Part shown: positions 1 through 5,875 of the stretch, piece by piece
How the letters are laid out: every line of letters begins with the position of its first letter
Position numbering within the stretch: position 1 is the first letter of the stretch
Source of the DNA: CANLBN01 sp047629215
GTDB taxonomy: Bacteria; Pseudomonadota; Gammaproteobacteria; Pseudomonadales; Cellvibrionaceae
DNA length: 15,607 nucleotides
NCBI GenBank assembly: GCA_047629215.1
Contig: JBLHWO010000075.1
Span: forward strand, 1-15,607
Direction: 5' to 3'
Made by a program: the position numbers and the translations under genes
The notes under the pieces: generated by a model
Seen by the model: the letters and a program-made list of their open reading frames with translations, nothing else
The model's database searches: none
Told to the model about the DNA's origin: nothing

Positions 1-62
1 ACACCACATTAAAAACGTACTCAACCAGTCATTTATAAAGCATAGACTCCTGCTTTCCTTGC

Positions 63-125
63 GTTTTGTAGGTGCCCTTGGGCTATGCCTTGCCTGAAGG
101 GATAGCCCAAGGGCACCTACAAAAC
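63..125. repeat. Perfect long inverted repeat (24-bp arms, nested hairpin)
   Basis: The arm at 63-86 (GTTTTGTAGGTGCCC then TTGGGCTAT) is matched exactly by its reverse complement at 102-125, around a 15-base loop. The loop contains a further 4-bp stem (CCTT at 88-91 with AAGG at 97-100), so the whole block can fold as one long hairpin. It has no T-tract on either side, so it is not a typical intrinsic terminator. The top of the arm, TGGGCTATGC, recurs at about 173-182 just before the downstream gene. It may be a dispersed palindromic (REP- or MITE-like) element; that is inference, since only one copy is visible here. Confidence 0.8.
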
Positions 126-218
126 ATCTTCCCTACAAAGGTCTCATACCAAGATACATCATTGGATAAAAGTGGGCTATGCTATAAGTTAATTAAAAAA
201 CTAACCGCTAGCTAGTCC

Positions 219-956
219 ATGAATAACAAACTGGTCAACAATCCCGAAGAAACAACTTGCAAGAGTGGCGAATCTTGTCTACTAGGCCAGAATTTAATCG
301 AGCTAAAAAACGAAGTTGACAAGCTTTCCGAACTTGTCAGCACCGATACCCTAACAGGGCTACATAACTATCACTATTTTACAGAAATTATTGCTCAAGA
401 GATAGAACGCTCGCAGAGGACCGCTCAGCCCACCACATTGATCATGCTAGATGCCGATCATTTCAAACGCGTCAACGATCAGTGGGGGCATGAAATGGGC
501 AACAAAGCGCTACAACTAATTGCCAGCTGTATTAAAGGTAATATCCGAAAACTTGATATCCCCTGCCGCTATGGGGGCGAAGAATTCGCCATCATCTTAC
601 CCAGCACTGATATTAGCACCTCCATCCAAGTTGCTGAACGTATACGCCATACCATTGAAAGCTCTCCGCTTATTGTTGAGGCTGAAAATCAGGGTGAAGT
701 TGAGAATGAGTCTGAGAGTAGAACAGAGAGTCACTCTATAGCATTGACTATCAGCTTAGGCATTAGCAGCTATGTGGAGAGTCAAAAAGGTGATAATTGG
801 CATAAGTTAGTTGAACGAGCCGACAAAGAACTCTATCGTGCAAAAGAACAAGGGCGTAATAAAACTTGCCATTCGCCCACTACTAATAATAACGAACAAC
901 AGGTAAGTGAGGATGAAAAGTCCGCCTTGTTTGATATGTTTGAATCTAAATACTGA
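219..956 (+). CDS. Soluble diguanylate cyclase (GGDEF domain protein)
   Basis: A 245-residue protein predicted to make cyclic di-GMP from two GTP in the cytoplasm. A short N-terminal segment (about 1-42) carries Cys14 and Cys20 and a likely coiled coil (about 24-42). It is followed directly by a GGDEF domain (about 43-215) starting at DTLTGLHN. The metal-binding Asp lies in LDADHFKRVND (about 78), the active-site signature is the intact variant GGEEF (119-123), and an inhibitory-site RxxD (RKLD, 110-113) lies five residues before it, so product feedback inhibition is expected. No transmembrane segment or recognised sensor domain is present. An acidic, Ser/Glu-rich insertion (about 153-173) splits the late part of the domain, before the ITISLGIS strand. 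The C-terminal tail (about 216-245) is polar. The gene appears monocistronic, and its end lies 27 bases from the convergent Nudix gene. The ribosome site before the ATG is weak. Activity is well supported; the signal sensed is unknown. Confidence 0.93.
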   Translation: MNNKLVNNPEETTCKSGESCLLGQNLIELKNEVDKLSELVSTDTLTGLHNYHYFTEIIAQEIERSQRTAQPTTLIMLDADHFKRVNDQWGHEMGNKALQLIASCIKGNIRKLDIPCRYGGEEFAIILPSTDISTSIQVAERIRHTIESSPLIVEAENQGEVENESESRTESHSIALTISLGISSYVESQKGDNWHKLVERADKELYRAKEQGRNKTCHSPTTNNNEQQVSEDEKSALFDMFESKY

Positions 957-983
957 AATTAAAAGTCAGATACAGACCAATAA

Positions 984-1571
984 TTAAAAGCCTAATAAAT
1001 CTTTAGTAGCTGCGGCCTTCAATAAAGCTGCAACAGATATTGCATCAACTATTTCGCCTTCATAGACCATTGCTATCGCCTCTTTTAACGGTAGATAACG
1101 CACAGTAATATCTTCTGTCACCTCTAAATTCATCTCACCCTGAGTCAAGCCTTGAGCTAAAAACACCGTTGCCACTTCATCACTAACGGAATTAGATAGC
1201 TGCATCGCTAGCCAAGGTTGCCATTGAGTAGCCGATAAACCAGTTTCTTCTAATAACTCTCGTTGGGCCGACAGCAACAGATCTTCGCCTTCTGGCGAAC
1301 CACCTTCGGGAATTTCCCATGTTTTAGAACCAAAAAGATAACGGGACTGATGCACTAGCCACGTTCCACCTTTATCATCAATTGGTAAAATACCCACCGC
1401 ATGATTTTTAAAATGGATGCGCCCATAAATACCATCGGTACCCGCTGGAGTAACGACGGTATCGTGACTCACTCGAATCCACGGGTTATCGTAGACAACC
1501 GCTGTTGTTTTTGTTTGCCAACCCCTCTTGTCCTTATGCTCTGTCATATTATCTAAAAGCTCTCCATACAT
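984..1571 (-). CDS. Nudix hydrolase, ADP-ribose/ADP-sugar pyrophosphatase type
   Basis: A Nudix-family pyrophosphohydrolase of 195 residues that probably cleaves a nucleoside diphosphate linked to another group. ADP-ribose or ADP-sugar is the best guess. The complete Nudix box lies at residues 90-112: it begins GGSPEGE, then has the Glu seven residues before RELLEETGL, so all metal-binding Glu residues are present. The WEIPEGG lead-in and the upstream HFKNHAVGILPIDD and VHQSRYLFG strands resemble the ADPRase subgroup. The substrate cannot be fixed from sequence. The first ATG lies inside the 3' end of the upstream UDG-family pseudogene. An internal ATG at 1547 (MTEHKDKRGW) has a GGAGAG about 12 bases upstream and may be the true start, giving 187 residues. 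The overlap suggests the two genes were once co-transcribed and perhaps translationally coupled. Confidence 0.88.
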   Translation of the reverse strand: MYGELLDNMTEHKDKRGWQTKTTAVVYDNPWIRVSHDTVVTPAGTDGIYGRIHFKNHAVGILPIDDKGGTWLVHQSRYLFGSKTWEIPEGGSPEGEDLLLSAQRELLEETGLSATQWQPWLAMQLSNSVSDEVATVFLAQGLTQGEMNLEVTEDITVRYLPLKEAIAMVYEGEIVDAISVAALLKAAATKDLLGF

Positions 1572-2163
1572 TTTCTTAACTCGGGCACCACTTCTGCCTC
1601 AAACCAAAGGTTTTTCTTCAACCAGTATTGGTTACGTGGTGAAGGATGCGGCAAGGGTAAAAATCAGGTAAATAGTGCCTCCACTGCGTTACCCGCTTGG
1701 TCAAGGGTTGTTGTTTGTTGCCCAAAGACGTATTTTTATCTAAATAATAATACTGTGCATACTGACCAAGGAGTAATGTCAGTTTAATCTTAGGTAACAT
1801 CGCCAATATGTCTTGATGCCAGTGCTCAGCACACTCCTTCCTAGGAGGTAAGTCTCCTGATTTACCCGTAGCTGAATAACAAAAGCCCATTGGCATAATC
1901 GCGACACGAGAGGAATCATAAAGTTTTTCTCGTTATAGCTGTAACAATTGACGCAAACGATCACCAGATGGGTCGTCCCAAGGAATCCCAGTTTCGTGAA
2001 CTCGTCTTCCCGGTGCCTGACTGACAATTAAAAGCGATGCCTGAGGCGCTAATTGTACAACTAGTTGCGGCCCAAAAGGTAAATTCGCTTCACATAAGTG
2101 ACAATTCTTTATATCATCGACAGAATCGGGGAGAGACCTTGAAGCAATCAGCTTATTAGTCAT
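1553..2163 (-). pseudogene. Broken uracil-DNA glycosylase family gene
   Basis: Read with two corrections, this stretch gives a protein of about 200 residues of the uracil-DNA glycosylase superfamily. It starts at ATG 2163 (MTNKLIASRSLPDSVDDIKN) and has a CxxC pair (CHLC), the motif SQAPGRRVHETG followed by IPWDDPSGDRLR, then IMPMGFCYSATGKSGDLPPR, then LTLLLGQYAQYYYLD, and a late HPSPRN motif in the usual place of the UDG His loop. The first lesion is an in-frame TAA at 1933-1935, immediately after RQLLQL; the same frame resumes with REKLYDSSRVAI. The second is a one-base frameshift at the G run 1655-1657 (C run on the coding strand). The annotated frame goes off into CRILHHVTNTG, while the adjacent frame gives LPHPSPRNQYWLKKNLWFE and continues to a stop at 1553-1555. 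The true C-terminus therefore overlaps the start of the Nudix gene. Either the gene is inactivated or both lesions are sequencing errors. Confidence 0.87.
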
Positions 2164-2292
2164 GTCATGACTTACTTTTGTAATAAAAATAGGGCTATAG
2201 AGATAAAGTATAATACTGGGGACTATATAAAAACCATATAAAAACCCAATGCTACACCCACAAGTAAAATAAAAAAACCAGAAAAAATTAAA

Positions 2293-3186
2293 ATGAAAGC
2301 TCAGGTATTTACTGTTTTTACTGGCCCGACAGCACTAGGCAACCCGGCAGAGGTCTTGTTAGTTGATCAATTGCCAGACCTACAAGCTCATCTACACTAT
2401 ATTAAATCAAGGCCTGACTATACGGGCAATACACCGTCTAACAATACAGTAGTTTACCTTAAACCATTAGCGAATCAAACTTTTGCGATTCGATGGTTCA
2501 ACAACAAAAATGCTATCAAGCGCTGCGGGCACGGCACCTTGGCTGCCGCTGCGTTTATTCATAACCAACAAAAAAATCATAGCGAAAGGGCGCGCTATGA
2601 TTTTGTTTCTGATAGTGAAACCTTGAATGTACTAGCCAGTCAAAATAGCTATTCGCTTGCATTTCCCACCACTGATTTAAGACATATAAAATTAGACTCT
2701 AGCGGCATAGACATAGATAGAAACACAGCTACGGACACAGCCGCAAGTAATAACAAGCACGATAATTCATTAGTGTTTTCGGCCTTTAACAATCCACACC
2801 GCTATTCTCAAACAGAAAATGAAGAGGGTTATATTATTATAGAGCTAAAGGATATGGACACTATCAAGTGTTTTAAATTAAATCATAAGATTACTGAATT
2901 GATAGAAAAACGGGCTTTGATCATCTCAGCAAAAAGTAAAATAGATGATTCCGATATCGTTTTTCGTTACTTTGCCCCCCAGTATGGTCAAATGGAAGAT
3001 ACTGCCACAGGATCTGCAGGCAGTGTGCTGTGGCCATTTTGGCGAGATCAGTTTAATGCTAGAAAGCGTATTTTACGCTGCTCACAATTATCAAAAGAAG
3101 GGGGCTATTTATCATTAAGTCAAACTGTTAAGGGAAAAGTTCTTGTTTCAGGGAATGTTAATGCTTCTCCAAATAATGAATACTAA
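2293..3186 (+). CDS. PhzF-like isomerase-fold protein (divergent active site)
   Basis: A 297-residue member of the PhzF family, which has the diaminopimelate-epimerase fold and whose founding member isomerises a phenazine precursor. Family marks are GNPAEV (16-21), the IRWFNN strand followed by CGHGTLAAA (78-86) with the conserved His at 80, and the C-terminal FRYFAPQYGQMEDTATGSAG block. The catalytic Glu of PhzF lies in an S-E-[ST]-T-F motif; here the equivalent stretch reads PSNNTVVYLKP (48-58), so Asn stands at the Glu position under either possible alignment. This makes normal isomerase chemistry doubtful. The middle region (about 135-165) is poorly conserved and Asn/Asp-rich. The 3' end overlaps that of egtD by 29 bases in convergent orientation. 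That places the gene against the ergothioneine operon but does not make it co-transcribed. A TATAAT at 2209-2214 could be a -10 element, but no convincing -35 is present. The natural substrate is unknown. Confidence 0.85.
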   Translation: MKAQVFTVFTGPTALGNPAEVLLVDQLPDLQAHLHYIKSRPDYTGNTPSNNTVVYLKPLANQTFAIRWFNNKNAIKRCGHGTLAAAAFIHNQQKNHSERARYDFVSDSETLNVLASQNSYSLAFPTTDLRHIKLDSSGIDIDRNTATDTAASNNKHDNSLVFSAFNNPHRYSQTENEEGYIIIELKDMDTIKCFKLNHKITELIEKRALIISAKSKIDDSDIVFRYFAPQYGQMEDTATGSAGSVLWPFWRDQFNARKRILRCSQLSKEGGYLSLSQTVKGKVLVSGNVNASPNNEY

Positions 3187-4141
3187 ATAGCTCACCCTTA
3201 TCCTTCCATGTGTTTTTAAGTTTAAAGCCAGCACCCGAGGCTACTTCGCTAAAGGTATCAACTGAGTATTTGTAAGAATTTTCTGTATGGATACTTTCAT
3301 TCTCTAACAAATTAAAACGCTTATTGGCAATTTTAACCTGTTGTTCTTTAGTGCTAACGATATGCATTTCTATTCGGTTTTTTTCATTATTAAAAACAGC
3401 ATGATGATCAAACGAATTGATTTCAAAATCGCCCTCTAGCTCATTATTAATGCGATGTAGGAGATTAAGATTAAAATCGGCGGTGACACCCTCCCTATCG
3501 TTATAAGCGCTTTCTAATACAGTCGTATTTTTAACGAGATCAACACCAATAAGTAGACCATCGCCAGATTCCAAGTTATCAGAAAAACGCTTTAAAAAAA
3601 ACTGAGCTTCGTCTGGATGAAAATTACCGATAGTGGAACCAGGAAAAAAGATAACGCGCTTATTGACTAAGGGTTGCTTTGGTAATCGAGAAAAAACAGC
3701 ACATAACTTTTCCTCATTTAAAAAATCAATGACGACCGGATTAATATCAATATGAGGAAACTGCTCAGCCAGCTGCTGACTTGATTCTTTTAATATTTCC
3801 GCTGATATATCCATGGGGATAAAACCAGAGGGCTTGTTGAGCCTAGACAACAACAACGCTATTTTTCTAACAGAACCTGCACCAGGCTCTATTATAAGTG
3901 CTCTTTCGCCAATAAGAATCGACATTTCATCCGAATACTGGCGATACAACTCTAGCTCAGTTCGAGTCACATAATATTCATCAGTTTCACAAATTTTCTC
4001 GAACAACTGAGACCCTCGTTCATCATAAAAATATTTACAAGGTAATGTTTTTTGCTGTTTTGACAAACCAACAACAACGTCATCAAGAAATTCATCATCC
4101 AAATCGTTTGTATCAACAACATTTTGTAGACTAGAAGGCAT
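3158..4141 (-). CDS. egtD: L-histidine N-alpha-methyltransferase EgtD
   Basis: The first enzyme of ergothioneine synthesis: it trimethylates the alpha-amino group of histidine with S-adenosylmethionine to give hercynine. The protein has 327 residues, the usual length. It has the family N-terminal block PCKYFYDERGSQLFEKI with TDEYYVTRTE (about 34-62). The SAM-binding motif is IEPGAGSVRK (84-93), followed by PMDIS (109-113) and FFPGSTIGNF (165-174), whose Asn173 matches the histidine-carboxylate-binding Asn. RIEMHI (256-261) and HTENS (285-289) supply the Met and the Glu/Ser pair that hold the substrate amino and imidazole groups. It lies 29 bases downstream of egtB on the same strand, with an AGGA ribosome site six bases before the ATG, so the two form an operon. 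Its 3' end overlaps the convergent PhzF-like gene. Confidence 0.95.
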   Translation of the reverse strand: MPSSLQNVVDTNDLDDEFLDDVVVGLSKQQKTLPCKYFYDERGSQLFEKICETDEYYVTRTELELYRQYSDEMSILIGERALIIEPGAGSVRKIALLLSRLNKPSGFIPMDISAEILKESSQQLAEQFPHIDINPVVIDFLNEEKLCAVFSRLPKQPLVNKRVIFFPGSTIGNFHPDEAQFFLKRFSDNLESGDGLLIGVDLVKNTTVLESAYNDREGVTADFNLNLLHRINNELEGDFEINSFDHHAVFNNEKNRIEMHIVSTKEQQVKIANKRFNLLENESIHTENSYKYSVDTFSEVASGAGFKLKNTWKDKGELFSIHYLEKH

Positions 4142-4170
4142 AATGGATCCTAACGTTTATAGTAAGTTTA

Positions 4171-5505
4171 TTAAATATTCTTTGCCAAACGCACACCCGA
4201 AAATTGCCACGACTGACTAGCATAAAAGAAATTTCGGTAAGTGGTTCTGGCATGACCTAGAGGTGTGACACATGAACTACCGCGCAATACACTCTGATTA
4301 GACATAAATTTTCCGTTATATTCCCCGGCAAGGCCTTCAAAAGGACTAAATCCAGGATAGGCGCTATAACTACTTGTCGTCCACTGCCATGCCGAACCAA
4401 AAGCTTGCTCTAATGGGCTCTCCGATTTTAGGGCTTGAGGCTTCTTTTTTAAACTCTGGGGAGACAGTTTGATGTCAATGCATTCGGGGGTAATGTCATA
4501 GTGTTTAGTAGCGGCTTCCCACTCAAACTCGGTTGGCAAGCGTGCGCCAGCCCACGCCGCGTAAGCGCAGGCCTCATAATAACTAATATGGGTAAGGGGC
4601 TGCTGCCGATCTATGGGCAATAAACCCCGCAAAGAATATTCAAACCAATCATTCCCTCTCGTTATCCAATAAAGCGGATGCTTATAAACACCCTGCCTGG
4701 TAGCGCGATTAGATTGTAACCATGCCCAACCATCGGCTAGCCAAAATTCAGGTATTTGATAACCGCCACTATCAATAAACTCAAGGTAATGACCATTTGT
4801 GGCTAATGCTGAACATAACTGAAAGGGATGTAAATACGCCTGATGTGAGGGCCGCTCATTATCGAAACTGAAACCGGTTTGATCAAAACCAATGTTAACC
4901 ATCCCGCTATCAATTGATAACCAGTCAAGCGCGAAGCCTGTTGAAGTAGAGCTTGCAGTAGAACCTATGGTGGGTATTGATGCACTTATATCAGCATGAG
5001 GAGCATAAGCAGGAAAAGTGGGATTTTGGAAGAAAGCGTGCTTGATATCAGTTAGCAATAATTCTTGATGCTGCTGCTCATGCTGAATACCTAACTCAAT
5101 CAATTCCATTAGCGGCTGATGATTAGCATTTTTCTCCGCTAGCTCAAGTAATTTCGACGTTATAACCTGTCGATACTCTAATACTTCATGCAATGAAGGA
5201 CGACTAATCAAACCTCTCTGTTGACGAGGGTATTGGTCGCCGATGCCATTATAATACGAATTAAATAAGTAATTATAGCGCTCGTTAAAACGTTGATAAT
5301 TGGGCGCATATTCACACAAGATAAAGGTTTCAAAAAACCAGGTGGTATGTGCCAAATGCCATTTGGCGGGACTGGCATCTGGCATAGATTGTAATTGAGC
5401 ATCAGCTTCTGACAGAGGGGCGGCTAATGCTTCTGTTTGTTTACGCGCAATTATGAACCGATCTACAACATCATTTTGGGGATTTACCGCCAGTGAATCT
5501 AGCAT
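4171..5505 (-). CDS. egtB: Hercynine oxygenase / sulfoxide synthase EgtB
   Basis: A non-heme iron enzyme of 444 residues that joins a thiol (cysteine or gamma-glutamylcysteine) to hercynine with oxygen, giving the sulfoxide precursor of ergothioneine. The N-terminal DinB-like helical domain (about 10-160) carries the three-His iron site: His53 in KWHLAHTTWFFE, and His142 and His146 in HEQQHQE. The C-terminal FGE/sulfatase-modifying domain (about 190-444) shows ERPSHQAYL, EFWLADGWAWL, ACAYAAWAGARLPTEFEWE, SAWQWTTSSY and LRGSSCVT. The last line, RTTYRNFFYASQSWQFSGVRLA, is typical of the family. The start is the first ATG; its ribosome site is weak. The gene leads egtD in a two-gene operon. No egtA, egtC or egtE is nearby, so either cysteine is used directly or the partner genes lie elsewhere. 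The thiol donor cannot be read with certainty. Confidence 0.94.
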   Translation of the reverse strand: MLDSLAVNPQNDVVDRFIIARKQTEALAAPLSEADAQLQSMPDASPAKWHLAHTTWFFETFILCEYAPNYQRFNERYNYLFNSYYNGIGDQYPRQQRGLISRPSLHEVLEYRQVITSKLLELAEKNANHQPLMELIELGIQHEQQHQELLLTDIKHAFFQNPTFPAYAPHADISASIPTIGSTASSTSTGFALDWLSIDSGMVNIGFDQTGFSFDNERPSHQAYLHPFQLCSALATNGHYLEFIDSGGYQIPEFWLADGWAWLQSNRATRQGVYKHPLYWITRGNDWFEYSLRGLLPIDRQQPLTHISYYEACAYAAWAGARLPTEFEWEAATKHYDITPECIDIKLSPQSLKKKPQALKSESPLEQAFGSAWQWTTSSYSAYPGFSPFEGLAGEYNGKFMSNQSVLRGSSCVTPLGHARTTYRNFFYASQSWQFSGVRLAKNI

Positions 5506-5875
5506 AGTTGAGACTCTTTACCGTTTTGACTTTCTTATTTTAACGTTAGGTATGGATCTTTCATTACTTAGCTAACGTCATTGGATACCTCTATTTGAAC
5601 AACCCTGTTTAGATAAGATGGCTAAGCTAAATTTACTGACCTTAAGTATGATTAGCCTATCATTATTAAAATTCAATGTTAAGGACTTGTTTCTCGTTGA
5701 AGGATACGTTTACGCTATCGCTTTAGCCCACACTTTCCGTTGATATTTAACCTAAGTGGAAATAGCTTACAGGGATGAGCAGTTCCTCATTCTTTACCGT
5801 ATAATGCCATGTTATTTCGCTCTTCCCTTATTTTATTGCATTTCACTTTTTATTATTACTGCTTTTAGGTGTTTC
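5506..5875. promoter_or_regulatory. Divergent intergenic region between egtB and gcvP
   Basis: This 370-base AT-rich gap must hold the promoters for the leftward egtBD operon and the rightward gcvP gene. The clearest structure is an interrupted inverted repeat, ACGTTAG at 5543-5549 and CTAACGT at 5572-5578, 38-44 bases upstream of the egtB start. It could be an operator or a leader hairpin. No glycine riboswitch core was recognised near gcvP. The frame of gcvP stays open back to 5756, but that extension is hydrophobic and not family-like. Confidence 0.4.

Noticed and set aside
63..125. CRISPR or intrinsic terminator reading of the left palindrome
   Set aside because: There is one copy only, with no spacers and no T-tract.
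1779..2027. Leftward frame of 82 codons across the UDG gene
   Set aside because: It is in a different frame from the recognisable UDG motifs, so it is a shadow of the broken gene.
5506..5875. Glycine riboswitch upstream of gcvP
   Set aside because: No recognisable aptamer core or tandem aptamer pattern was found in the leader.
5756..5875. 40-residue N-terminal extension of GcvP
   Set aside because: It is hydrophobic and foreign to the family. ATG 5876 gives the normal start and length with a ribosome site.
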